From an uncultured Alphaproteobacteria bacterium (lineage in GTDB: Bacteria; Pseudomonadota; Alphaproteobacteria; Thalassobaculales; Thalassobaculaceae): a stretch of 36,882 bases of DNA. Each line of letters starts with the position of its first letter. The stretch's first letter is position 1. Positions 25,599 through 33,968 of the stretch are shown one piece after another. Where the stretch lies: positions 1-36,882 of the forward strand of contig CACHDV010000012.1 in assembly GCA_902578675.1 (NCBI GenBank), written 5' to 3'. Made by a program: the position numbers and the translations under genes. The notes beneath the pieces were generated by a model, which saw only the letters and a program-made list of their open reading frames with translations, ran no database searches and was not told where the DNA came from.

Positions 25599-26552
25599 AT
25601 GAAATTTGGAATTCATTTAGGTATTAGAGGTCCTGTCGCGCATCCTGATACCCTCAGGATAATTGCTCTTGAGGCTGAAGAATTAGGTTTTAGTTACCTT
25701 GGCTTTAGTGACCATGTTGTAATAGCCAAAGATGTAAACTCTCCTTATCCTTATACTAAGTCAGGGCGCTGGTTTGCCGAGGACACCGGGGAATGCCTCG
25801 AACAACTGAGCACTTTAAGTTTTGTCGCTGCCTCAACAAGCGTTATACGATTGCTTACATCGGTAATGGTTATACCACACCGCCCGCCTATTTTGACCGC
25901 AAAGATGACCAAGACCATTGATGTTTTGTCCAAAGGACGCTTAACCGTGGGGGTTGGCGTGGGGTGGATGGAAGAAGAAATACAACTTTTAAACGGTCCC
26001 GCTTTCAAAGACAGGGGGGCCGCATCTGACGAATATATTGCAGCGTTCAAAAACTTATGGACCGAGGAATCACCATTCTTCGAAGGCAGTCACGTTAACT
26101 ACTCGGGCTTAAAATTTTTCCCAAAGCCGGTCCAATATCCCCATCCCCCACTTTGGATTGGCGGAGAAGCTAGACTTGCAAGACAACGTGCTGCAAAATT
26201 TGGGGATGGATGGTATCCGGTTGGTAATAATCCCAGGGCACCTTTTGATACAGCAGAACGTTATGGTCAAGGATTGAGAGAGGTACACGAAAATGCAGAG
26301 CTAATAGGGCGGTCAACTTCCGATATAACGGCCGGTTTGCTAGCCATCTGGTATAAGCTTGGCACTTCGGATAAGACAAATACTGGGGCACGACGGGCCT
26401 TCACCGGCAGCAGTAAAGAAATCATAAGGGACGTTGAAGCCTATAGGGAAAAAGGTCTTCAGTGCCTTATAATAGGGGGCGAAAATTCAAATTTAGAGGC
26501 ATGCTTACATCGCATGAGAGAATTTAAAACGGAAATTATAGAGCACCTTTAG
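25599..26552 (+). CDS. LLM-class flavin-dependent oxidoreductase (TIGR03619-like, F420 type)
   Basis: A 317-aa TIM-barrel protein of the luciferase-like monooxygenase superfamily. Visible features are MKFGIHLGIRGP, LGFSYLGFSDHVVIAKDV, TSVMVIPHRPPILTAKMTKTIDVLSKGR, VGVGVGWMEEEIQLL, DRGAASDEYIAAFKNLW, and PHPPLWIGGEARLARQRAAKFGDGW. The motifs fit the subfamily annotated as F420-dependent, but members may use FMN and F420 genes are not visible here. It follows the TauD-like gene by 12 bp. The likely role is oxidation within the same catabolic set; the substrate is unknown. Confidence 0.88.
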   Translation: MKFGIHLGIRGPVAHPDTLRIIALEAEELGFSYLGFSDHVVIAKDVNSPYPYTKSGRWFAEDTGECLEQLSTLSFVAASTSVIRLLTSVMVIPHRPPILTAKMTKTIDVLSKGRLTVGVGVGWMEEEIQLLNGPAFKDRGAASDEYIAAFKNLWTEESPFFEGSHVNYSGLKFFPKPVQYPHPPLWIGGEARLARQRAAKFGDGWYPVGNNPRAPFDTAERYGQGLREVHENAELIGRSTSDITAGLLAIWYKLGTSDKTNTGARRAFTGSSKEIIRDVEAYREKGLQCLIIGGENSNLEACLHRMREFKTEIIEHL

Positions 26553-26636
26553 CATTTTCATAGACTATTTTTGTATGGAGGTTGGCATCTTTCTGTTCAC
26601 AACGAATTCCCTAAAGTTTGATAGGATAGCAAAATT

Positions 26637-27224
26637 ATGACTGCTTTAAATAAAAACCGATTAATTATAGGGATTAGCGGTGCGTCGGGCATCATCTACG
26701 GATTAACCTTGCTGCAAATCCTGAAAAATCTAGGAGACACTAAACGACCAGAATTACACTTAGTGATGTCACGCTCCGCCGAAATAACGTTAGCATATGA
26801 AACAAGAATGAAGATCAAAGAAGTTCATCAACTGGCAGATGTCGTCCATGCAAATAAAGACATCAGTGCATCAATCGCCTCAGGGTCTTTCAAAACTGAT
26901 GGCATGATCATCGCGCCATGTTCAATGAAAACGCTCGCAGAGATAGCATCTGGTGTCACAAACAATTTAATATCTAGGTCAGCGGACGTAACATTGAAAG
27001 AACGTCGCCGCCTCGTTTGTCTAACACGAGAAACGCCTTTACATATAGGGCATCTAAAAAATATGTTGGCACTATCTGAAATGGGCGGAATAGTTGCGCC
27101 CCCCGTCCCCGCTTTTTATGCAAAACCAGAAACTATTGATGATATTGTGGGGCACACAGCTGGCCGGATTTTAGATCTTTTTGATATAGAAGTAGGTTTA
27201 GTGAAAAGATGGAAGGATAGTTAA
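26637..27224 (+). CDS. ubiX: UbiX-family flavin prenyltransferase
   Basis: Makes prenylated FMN, the cofactor of UbiD-type decarboxylases. The 195-aa protein has IGISGASGIIYGLTLLQIL, the serine segment LVMSRSAEITLAYE, IIAPCSMKTLAEIASGVTNNLISRSADVTLKERRRLV, the RETPLHIGHLKNM segment and VPAFYAKPETIDDIV. No UbiD homologue is in the window, so it may serve ubiquinone synthesis or a decarboxylase elsewhere; the pcaHG neighbourhood suggests aromatic acid metabolism. The ATG at 26637 is 84 bp after the LLM gene, with a gatagga site about 9 nt upstream. Confidence 0.92.
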   Translation: MTALNKNRLIIGISGASGIIYGLTLLQILKNLGDTKRPELHLVMSRSAEITLAYETRMKIKEVHQLADVVHANKDISASIASGSFKTDGMIIAPCSMKTLAEIASGVTNNLISRSADVTLKERRRLVCLTRETPLHIGHLKNMLALSEMGGIVAPPVPAFYAKPETIDDIVGHTAGRILDLFDIEVGLVKRWKDS

Positions 27225-27292
27225 ACGTTATTCGGATTTTCACTTAGTACTAATCTCTGTCTTGAGTAAGCACCATGATTATTTAGTCTAAA

Positions 27293-28642
27293 TCAAACGT
27301 TTAAAACTACCTTTTCTATACAATTAGCCACTTCGAGAAGCTTTTCGTCTTCTCCTGTATTTCCCATAACCATCATGCCAACTGGTGCTTCTCCAGGTTG
27401 ATGAATGGGTAACGAAATTGCGCATCTATCCAGAAAGTTTCCGAAAGAACAATTACGGAGCATCAATAAATTAGTTTCATGATATGCTGTGTCGGATTTT
27501 TCTAAGTGATCAAGTATAGGCGCTATTGTCGGAACCGTCGGCATAAGTAGCCCATCATAATGTCGCGTTATCTCATCAGCTTCTTTCCTTATCTTTACAG
27601 TTGCGTCTAGTAATTCGAGATACTCCACCCCTAACATTTCGGCCCCCCTCCTTACTCTGACAGCCACTCTTGGATCAAAATTTGACTCATCCTTTTCCAA
27701 AAGATCCCGCAGTGTGTGGAAAGCTTCAACTGCCGCAAAACCTCCTTTGCTATTAGCTAATGGTATCTGAGAGAAAATACTGCAGGGGTGCTCCACAATA
27801 CGCACACCAGACTCGGACAAGCTTTTTACAATATTTTCAAATTTTTCAGCTACCGTGCGATCCATATCATCGAGCACAATAGTTTGTGGAATAGCCAAAG
27901 TTAAACTATCAACGGGCTTATCAAGCAGTGCATTTACTGCTGCACCCCGCATGGTCTGATCCAAAATTGAGCAGCATGAGACGCTATTTGCAAGTGGGCC
28001 AATAGAATCTAATGTAGTTGAAAGAGGAAATGCGCCTTCTTTAGATACTCTGACAGCTGTAGGCTTGAAACCGGTCAAACCACATAAAGCCGAGGGTATT
28101 CGAACAGATCCACCTGTGTCTGTACCAATTGCAGCCGCCGCCATGTTGTCGGTAACTGATATAGCTGCACCACTTGACGAACCTCCCGGAATTCTCCCCA
28201 TTTTTCTGTCCCATGGATTTAACGGTGTGCCATAATGAGGATTAATCCCCAAACCAGAGAATGCAAACTCCGTCATATTAGTTCGACCAATTAATATTGC
28301 ACCGGCGGCTCGTAGCTTAGAAACAATATGGGCATCATATTTAGCCGGAATACTTTTTCTTCTAACTATTGACCCAGATAAGGTGATTTCACCTGCAACA
28401 TCAAATAGATCTTTGATCGATATCGGAATACCAGCAAGAGGGTGTAATTCAACGCCAGACTTTCTAACTTGATCTATGGCCTTCGCCTGAACCATAGCCT
28501 TGTCGTCATAAACCTTTATGAAAGTTTTATCCCCTTGTCCTTCCGAAGACTTCACAGATGCCAGAGCTTCTTCTACGAGTTGTTCACTCGTCACTTCTCC
28601 TCTTTGGAGCTGTAGCCGAATATCTTGAAGAGTTTTTGCCAT
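27293..28642 (-). CDS. amidase (amidase-signature family)
   Basis: A 449-aa hydrolase with the Ser-cisSer-Lys triad: lysine in GIPISIKDLFDVAG (K77), the cis-serine region IPGGSSSGAAISV (about 155-157) and the nucleophile in GTDTGGSVRIPSALCG (S179). It hydrolyses amide or carbamate bonds; it resembles allophanate hydrolase-like and general amidases, and the substrate is not evident. No GatB or GatC accompany it, so it is unlikely to be GatA. The ATG has tgagg about 9 nt upstream. It is downstream of the TIGR02444 gene on the same strand and converges with ubiX across 68 bp without a clear terminator. Confidence 0.9.
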   Translation of the reverse strand: MAKTLQDIRLQLQRGEVTSEQLVEEALASVKSSEGQGDKTFIKVYDDKAMVQAKAIDQVRKSGVELHPLAGIPISIKDLFDVAGEITLSGSIVRRKSIPAKYDAHIVSKLRAAGAILIGRTNMTEFAFSGLGINPHYGTPLNPWDRKMGRIPGGSSSGAAISVTDNMAAAAIGTDTGGSVRIPSALCGLTGFKPTAVRVSKEGAFPLSTTLDSIGPLANSVSCCSILDQTMRGAAVNALLDKPVDSLTLAIPQTIVLDDMDRTVAEKFENIVKSLSESGVRIVEHPCSIFSQIPLANSKGGFAAVEAFHTLRDLLEKDESNFDPRVAVRVRRGAEMLGVEYLELLDATVKIRKEADEITRHYDGLLMPTVPTIAPILDHLEKSDTAYHETNLLMLRNCSFGNFLDRCAISLPIHQPGEAPVGMMVMGNTGEDEKLLEVANCIEKVVLNV

Positions 28643-28686
28643 ATTACTACCTCATATTTAAATAATAAAATTTTAACTACACCGTT

Positions 28687-29211
28687 TCACAAAAAACTTT
28701 GATTGAATACTTCTTGAGAGAGATTGGGGAACAACGACAAAGCTATTTTATTAAACATAGACTTTATAGGTTTATCGAAAGAAATTTTTTCATGTTCCAG
28801 GTATTTTAAAATATTGTAGTGCATTATTAGGATATACTCGCCCTCAGCCACTTTGCCCTCCACCGCAATATCTGGCAAACTTTCGACTAATATACGCTGT
28901 TCTATGCGTTCTCCCTCTAATTCAACATCGAGAATAGCCTTTTTTAATTTTTCATAATCAGTTGGAAGGTCTATATTTTTTAAAAAACGCCGCGAACTCC
29001 GAAGTGGCACAATAAACTGTTGTCTAAGTGATTTAACGTTCTCACAGCAGCGATTTACCTCTTCAATACTTAGTCTTCTCCCCTTCTTTCCTAACCAGTA
29101 ACAAAATAAAAGGAGGTTTACATCTAATGACCTTCTGTCTTGCAGCCATAAAAAGCTCGTATATGATTGAGCATATATCTTTTTTGAGTACTCCCAAAAC
29201 TCTTCTTCCAT
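28687..29211 (-). CDS. TIGR02444-family protein of unknown function
   Basis: A 174-aa protein matching the small TIGR02444 (DUF2390-like) family, which is common in proteobacteria and has no established role. The family pattern is visible in EEFWEYSKKIY, WLQDRRSLDVNLLLFCYWLG and the arginine-rich QFIVPLRSSRRFLK. There is no signal peptide or membrane anchor. The track opens at 29235; ATG 29211 with AGAGGTG about 4 nt upstream is chosen. It precedes the amidase by 44 bp on the same strand and is divergent from purE. Confidence 0.82.
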   Translation of the reverse strand: MEEEFWEYSKKIYAQSYTSFLWLQDRRSLDVNLLLFCYWLGKKGRRLSIEEVNRCCENVKSLRQQFIVPLRSSRRFLKNIDLPTDYEKLKKAILDVELEGERIEQRILVESLPDIAVEGKVAEGEYILIMHYNILKYLEHEKISFDKPIKSMFNKIALSLFPNLSQEVFNQSFL

Positions 29212-29247
29212 CAGCACCTCTACGCAGCTTGCCAACTATGAAAGCGA

Positions 29248-29271
29248 TTATAACCTAATCCATCGTTATAA
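29248..29271. repeat. 7-bp perfect inverted repeat between divergent TIGR02444 and purEK units
   Basis: TTATAAC (29248-29254) and GTTATAA (29265-29271) are exact reverse complements with a 10-bp spacer, in the 237-bp region between the divergent genes. The spacing puts arm centres 17 bp apart. It could be an operator for a dimeric regulator or overlapping promoter elements. It is not followed by a T-run on the plus strand, so it is not a terminator there. The short AT-rich arms may be chance. Confidence 0.3.
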
Positions 29272-29448
29272 AAAATTTCTATGTTCTGGAGATGGATATG
29301 CTCTCTGAAGAAAAAATTAACGCAACATTCTCTATTATTGTGAGATTTGCAAAAAATCAAATTGGTTATTTCACTTGAAAAGTACCACCTATTTTGTCTA
29401 CAACTTGGTTTTAAGTAATGGAGGTCAGCAAAACGCTGGGTTATTATT

Positions 29449-29949
29449 TTGTCCAAAGAACGTCCAATTGTAGGAATAGTAATGGGTAGCCAATCAGATT
29501 GGCAAACCATGCGTAAAGCCTCCGAAATTTTGGAAGAGCTTTTAATTCCACATGAAATAAAAATTGTATCTGCCCACCGAACCCCTAAGCGGATGGCGGA
29601 ATATGCTGATACAGCCAGAGCCAGAGGTTTAAAAATCATTATAGCCGGCGCCGGCGGATCAGCACATTTACCGGGTATGATTGCCGCACAAACATCGCTG
29701 CCAGTTCTCGGTGTCCCGATAGAGAGTAAAGCTTTAAACGGGATCGACAGCCTTCTATCAATTGTGCAAATGCCAAAAGGGGTGCCCGTGGGGACACTAG
29801 CAATCGGCGCAGCTGGTGCAGGCAACGCCGCTTTGTTAGCGGTATCTATTTTATCGACGGAAGATAAAGAAGTAACGAAGCGACTGGAGCAGTGGCGTTC
29901 TCATCAAACAGATTCCGTAGCCAATATACCAAGTGATGACGTGTGTTAG
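29449..29949 (+). CDS. purE: N5-carboxyaminoimidazole ribonucleotide mutase (class I PurE)
   Basis: Moves the carboxyl group of N5-CAIR to C4 in de novo purine synthesis, acting after PurK. The 166-aa protein has [27 protein letters not shown] with the catalytic histidine, [17 protein letters not shown] and [15 protein letters not shown]. The reading frame is closed upstream at 29416 and offers only TTG at 29449 as a standard start, giving the family-typical [10 protein letters not shown]. No ribosome site is close; a ggagg lies about 25 nt upstream. It overlaps purK by 7 bp. Confidence 0.94.
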   Translation: MSKERPIVGIVMGSQSDWQTMRKASEILEELLIPHEIKIVSAHRTPKRMAEYADTARARGLKIIIAGAGGSAHLPGMIAAQTSLPVLGVPIESKALNGIDSLLSIVQMPKGVPVGTLAIGAAGAGNAALLAVSILSTEDKEVTKRLEQWRSHQTDSVANIPSDDVC

Positions 29950-31022
29950 AGAACAGTAAACTCTCGCTTTCTCCCGGAGCCATAATTGGCATTTTAGGCG
30001 GAGGACAGTTAGGGAGAATGTCCGCCCTCGCCGCAGCTCGTCTTGGTTTTCGTTGCCATATTTTTACCCCAGAACATAATAGTCCAGCGAGTCATGTCGC
30101 ATTTAAAACCACAATAGCCAACTACGAAGATCAGGACGCGCTTAGGTCATTTGCCAATGAGAGCGATGTAATTACATATGAATTTGAAAATATTCCCATA
30201 GAAACGGCATTATTTCTTGAGCAACTTAAACCTGTATATCCAAGTCCCTCTATTTTAGCAATTTCGCAACATAGAGGGTCTGAGAAAAAGTTTGCTACTG
30301 ATCACGGGATCAAAGTTGCACCCTACGAATTAGTCACCAATTACACTGAATTAGAACGCGCTATAACTAAATTAAAAACACCATGCATCTTAAAGACATG
30401 CCGTTTTGGTTATGATGGCAAAGGACAAGAAAAGCTATCAGATCTCAATTCTGCTAAAAAGGCCTGGGAGAAACTGGCTACACAAGATGCAATACTCGAG
30501 CAGTTTGTCGAATTTGAAAAGGAAATTTCTGTAATAATTGCTAGGAATAATAAAGGAGCTTTAGAAGCGTATCCGCCTGTGGAAAATCAGCATGAAAACC
30601 ATATTTTAGCTATTACAATGGCACCTGCAAAAATAGAAGAGGCGACTTCAAAGCAAGCATTAGAAATAGCTCGAACATTGGCCGAGGCTTTGGATTTAAT
30701 AGGTATTCTTGCGATAGAAATGTTTGTGCTTCCTAATGGGCAAGTTGTAATGAATGAGCTAGCCCCTCGACCGCATAATTCTGGTCACTGGAGCCAAGAT
30801 GGCGCCGTCACATGTCAGTTTGAACAATTTATAAGAGCAATATCTGGTCAGTGCCTCGGAAGTACAAAATTGGTCAAAACAACAAAAATGATAAATTTAA
30901 TTGGGGATGCGGTTAACGATTGGCCTAAATATTTGAGTACTCCTAATGCTAAAGTTCACCTTTACGGCAAGGAAGAAACAAAACCTGGTAGAAAAATGGG
31001 ACACGTTAACTTTATTGATTAA
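29943..31022 (+). CDS. purK: N5-carboxyaminoimidazole ribonucleotide synthase
   Basis: An ATP-grasp enzyme that carboxylates AIR to N5-CAIR with bicarbonate, the substrate of PurE. The 359-aa protein has [125 protein letters not shown] and the C-terminal [18 protein letters not shown]. Translation begins at GTG 29943 within the purE tail, a 7-bp overlap that implies coupling. It converges with the WbpM-like gene across 43 bp. Confidence 0.96.
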   Translation: MLENSKLSLSPGAIIGILGGGQLGRMSALAAARLGFRCHIFTPEHNSPASHVAFKTTIANYEDQDALRSFANESDVITYEFENIPIETALFLEQLKPVYPSPSILAISQHRGSEKKFATDHGIKVAPYELVTNYTELERAITKLKTPCILKTCRFGYDGKGQEKLSDLNSAKKAWEKLATQDAILEQFVEFEKEISVIIARNNKGALEAYPPVENQHENHILAITMAPAKIEEATSKQALEIARTLAEALDLIGILAIEMFVLPNGQVVMNELAPRPHNSGHWSQDGAVTCQFEQFIRAISGQCLGSTKLVKTTKMINLIGDAVNDWPKYLSTPNAKVHLYGKEETKPGRKMGHVNFID

Positions 31023-31065
31023 ACTCAATCAACAAAATAAGATTTCAGCTTTAACAAGCTAACTT

Positions 31066-32955
31066 TCAGGGTCTAGATGTAAAAGTTGGCACCAATTCAG
31101 ATAAATAATTCAGCGTTGCTTTCTCATCTTGCCTATCAACTGCTTTTTCAAGTTGTTTTAACTTTTCGTCAAACTCTACTGTCTGTTTAATGCTAGATGA
31201 TACGAGCTTAATATCGGAAATAGTCGTCTTGAGAAGAGTTTCGTTTTGATCAAATAACTCTTCGTAAAGCTTTTCACCAGGTCTTATCCCAGTATATTTT
31301 ATTGCTATGTCTGTATTCGGTCGAAGGCCTGACAACCTAACCAGTTGCATAGCAAGGTCTAGTATCTTTACAGGCTCACCCATTTCTAAAACGAATATGT
31401 TACCGTTTTGGTTCTTTACAGCATCTAGTGGGATAGCTGCCGCCTGCAGAACTAAAGATGTCGCTTCTTTTACTGTCATGAAAAAACGCGTCATATCTGG
31501 GTGCGTAATCGTTATAGGCCCGCCTGCCGCGATCTGCCTTTCGAATAGCGGTATCACGGAACCTGTAGAACCCAAGACATTACCAAACCTAACAGATACG
31601 AACTTACAAGAAGTTGACCCAAGCTGAAAGTTGTTACAAATCAATTCCGATAGTTTTTTGGTCGCCCCCATAATGTTAGTTGGGTTCACTGCCTTATCCG
31701 TCGAGATCAAGACCATGGCCTTAACATTCTTTTTAATTGCTGTTGATGCTACATTGCGCGTTCCCAAGACGTTTGTACGAACGGCAGCAATTATATTTTC
31801 TTCTGCTACAGGAACATGTTTAAGCGCCGCTGAATGGAGGATAACATCTGGCGTATATAACCCGATTGCGTTCTCAACATCCGAAAGTCTTTGTACGTCT
31901 CCAAGAACAGCATGTCGTTCGACTTTAGGGTACGTCTCTTCCAATTGTAGATTTATCTTGTAGAGGTGAAATTCTGAATTATCTAATATAATTATTTTCG
32001 CCGGCTGAAAGCCTGCCACCTGCTGGGCTAATTCACTGCCAATCGTCCCCCCGGCTCCGGTTATTAACACTATGCTGCCAAAGAATAAATTTTTAACGGG
32101 AATGGGGTCTAAGACCGTTTGAGGCCGACCAAGCACATCCTCAACATTTATGGGTCTTATTTCAAAGCTATTTGGCCTAGAACCCATATTTCCAAGATTG
32201 GCGACCTGAGGCATACGTGAAATTGGTAATCCTAGTTTTTCGGCAATTTCAATAATATTTCTAACAGTTTGCCCATCAATAATGGGATCTGTAATAACAA
32301 CTCTTTGAGGAGCAATGCCGTCACGTTCAAGTTGTTTAAATATGTCTGGCATCGCCGCAAGGTTCCCTAATACTGGAACCCCACGAATGCTTCGACCAAC
32401 TCGCTTGTCTGTTTCATCAATTATTCCAATTATCCTATAAGGTGCCTCTCTGCCACGTTTCATTTCCCTAATAAATAAATCGCTGTCATCACCTGCTCCT
32501 AATAAAAGTACAGGTGTCCTATTGTAATTGGCTTTTTCTAATAGAGCTCCAAATTCCCCGTCTTTCAGAAAGCGATAGAGGAATCGTGGGCTAGTTATCA
32601 TAGCTGTCAAAATAAAAAATTCTATGACCAAAAAGGATCTGGGAAAGGCATCCAGTCTATTATAAACAAACTGGCAGACTATGAATATTATCAGAGTGAG
32701 GCCTACACATCTTAAAATCTTCCCCATATCGCCAAGAGAAACATATCTCCAAATAATTTTATCTAAACGCAGAGAAATAAAAACAACAGTGGCCACTGAT
32801 GTGAAAATTATCAATCCTATGAAGATATCCATTTTTGGCCACGAGAATAATTCAGCCCCGAGTCTCAAATAAAGTGAGACGATAAAAGAAAGAGCTGCCA
32901 TTCCAATGTCATGCAAAAAACTTAGAATTATTCGCCTAAGCTGATGGATACTCAA
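31066..32955 (-). CDS. WbpM/FlaA1-type membrane-bound NDP-sugar 4,6-dehydratase/epimerase
   Basis: A 629-aa polysaccharide biosynthesis protein. The N-terminus has about four membrane segments (residues 15-125), followed by a CoA-binding-like Rossmann domain (VLLLGAGDDSDLFIREMKRG) and a C-terminal extended SDR domain with the NAD motif ITGAGGTIGSELAQQV. The catalytic segment ISTDKAVNPTNIMGATKK carries MxxxK instead of YxxxK, as is normal for WbpM-type 4,6-dehydratases. It makes 4-keto-6-deoxy sugar nucleotides, usually from UDP-GlcNAc. The start is TTG 32955 (MSIHQLRRI). It lies 45 bp after the epimerase gene and closes the surface-sugar run. Confidence 0.92.
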   Translation of the reverse strand: MSIHQLRRIILSFLHDIGMAALSFIVSLYLRLGAELFSWPKMDIFIGLIIFTSVATVVFISLRLDKIIWRYVSLGDMGKILRCVGLTLIIFIVCQFVYNRLDAFPRSFLVIEFFILTAMITSPRFLYRFLKDGEFGALLEKANYNRTPVLLLGAGDDSDLFIREMKRGREAPYRIIGIIDETDKRVGRSIRGVPVLGNLAAMPDIFKQLERDGIAPQRVVITDPIIDGQTVRNIIEIAEKLGLPISRMPQVANLGNMGSRPNSFEIRPINVEDVLGRPQTVLDPIPVKNLFFGSIVLITGAGGTIGSELAQQVAGFQPAKIIILDNSEFHLYKINLQLEETYPKVERHAVLGDVQRLSDVENAIGLYTPDVILHSAALKHVPVAEENIIAAVRTNVLGTRNVASTAIKKNVKAMVLISTDKAVNPTNIMGATKKLSELICNNFQLGSTSCKFVSVRFGNVLGSTGSVIPLFERQIAAGGPITITHPDMTRFFMTVKEATSLVLQAAAIPLDAVKNQNGNIFVLEMGEPVKILDLAMQLVRLSGLRPNTDIAIKYTGIRPGEKLYEELFDQNETLLKTTISDIKLVSSSIKQTVEFDEKLKQLEKAVDRQDEKATLNYLSELVPTFTSRP

Positions 32956-33000
32956 GATTCCAAACCCCGTTTTTCTGTTTAAACCTAGCTATGGTAGAAT

Positions 33001-33960
33001 TCATAACGTCTGCTCATTACCTAGCGCTGCCTTTGGAACCGACAATGCTAACCCTTCATGAGCATTAAAAGGTGCTTCCCAGCACAGACTCGTCTTTATT
33101 AACTCATCATCTATTCTTAAAGAATCATAAAGCCGGCTTGCCAAGCTTGGTAACAAACTTTTAACACTTGCTTCGACAATCGAAAACGGATCACCAATCA
33201 ATTTTTCTGGCCTATTCATTGCCCGCAGTAAAATTTTACAAAGTTGTGTTGTTGAGACCATTTGTGGATCCCTAACTAGAAAAAGACGTGAGGTTTCAGT
33301 CTTATCTTCCACACTACTGATTATCGCCGAGACCAAATTATCTATGAAGATCAATGATCTTTCATTCTTCACATTACCAAGTGGGATCGCCCAGCAAGGA
33401 AAATTGGCTAATAAATTAACAAGGGATTTGATGTTACCTTTGCCTGCGGGTCCATAAACCGCAGGTGAGCGTATTATTGTGGTCGTTAATCCTTTTTCAG
33501 ATAAAGCTAATAGTTGCTGCTCAGCAGCCAACTTAGCTCGGGCATATTTTGTCGCAGGGCTTGGCTTTGAATCAACTGTAAAAACCCGCTCATCGCTTGT
33601 TTCGCCATTTACCTTAATACTACTCAAAAAGATCATTCGTTTTACGTTGCTAGTTATGCAAGCTTCAGCAAGAGCCGTTGCACCACCGATAATTACCCGG
33701 TCATAATCTTTAACTTGCAAACTGTTTGGCTTATCTACAGCTTTTGGCGAGGCTAAGTATATTACAGCGTCAATATCTCTGATCAGTTCGTGCCATCGTT
33801 CTTGTGGCCCGGCATCGTTTATAAATATTACGCTACTACATTGGAGGTCTTTGGTTTCAAGGCAACGAACCAATGCCAATACATTATGACCCGCAAGTTT
33901 AAGAGCGGAACAGAGCGACCTTCCTACAAACCCATTTGCGCCGATGACTGCCAACCGCAT
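33001..33960 (-). CDS. NAD-dependent epimerase/dehydratase, WbpV-like
   Basis: A 319-aa extended short-chain dehydrogenase. It has the nucleotide motif MRLAVIGANGFVGRSLCSAL at the N-terminus, the SSIKVNGE strand, the catalytic YARAK (TKYARAKLAAEQQLL) and RSPAVYGPAGKGN. It resembles enzymes that reduce or epimerise 4-keto UDP-sugars (WbpV/GalE-like) for QuiNAc or FucNAc. The track start at 34011 overlaps the upstream gene; ATG 33960 with aaggtg about 5 nt upstream leaves an 8-bp gap. The neighbouring WbpM- and WbpL-like genes support a role in O-antigen or exopolysaccharide precursor synthesis. Confidence 0.9.
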   Translation of the reverse strand: MRLAVIGANGFVGRSLCSALKLAGHNVLALVRCLETKDLQCSSVIFINDAGPQERWHELIRDIDAVIYLASPKAVDKPNSLQVKDYDRVIIGGATALAEACITSNVKRMIFLSSIKVNGETSDERVFTVDSKPSPATKYARAKLAAEQQLLALSEKGLTTTIIRSPAVYGPAGKGNIKSLVNLLANFPCWAIPLGNVKNERSLIFIDNLVSAIISSVEDKTETSRLFLVRDPQMVSTTQLCKILLRAMNRPEKLIGDPFSIVEASVKSLLPSLASRLYDSLRIDDELIKTSLCWEAPFNAHEGLALSVPKAALGNEQTL

Positions 33961-33968
33961 TTCGCACC

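Noticed and set aside
29220-29825. 201-aa minus-strand ORF opposite purE
   Set aside because: It lies antisense to the well-supported purE gene and the gap before it, and shows no family-like motif; it is a coding shadow.
31047-31060. AGCTT-TAAC-AAGCT hairpin between purK and the WbpM-like gene as a terminator
   Set aside because: The stem is only 5 bp and no T-run follows on either strand.
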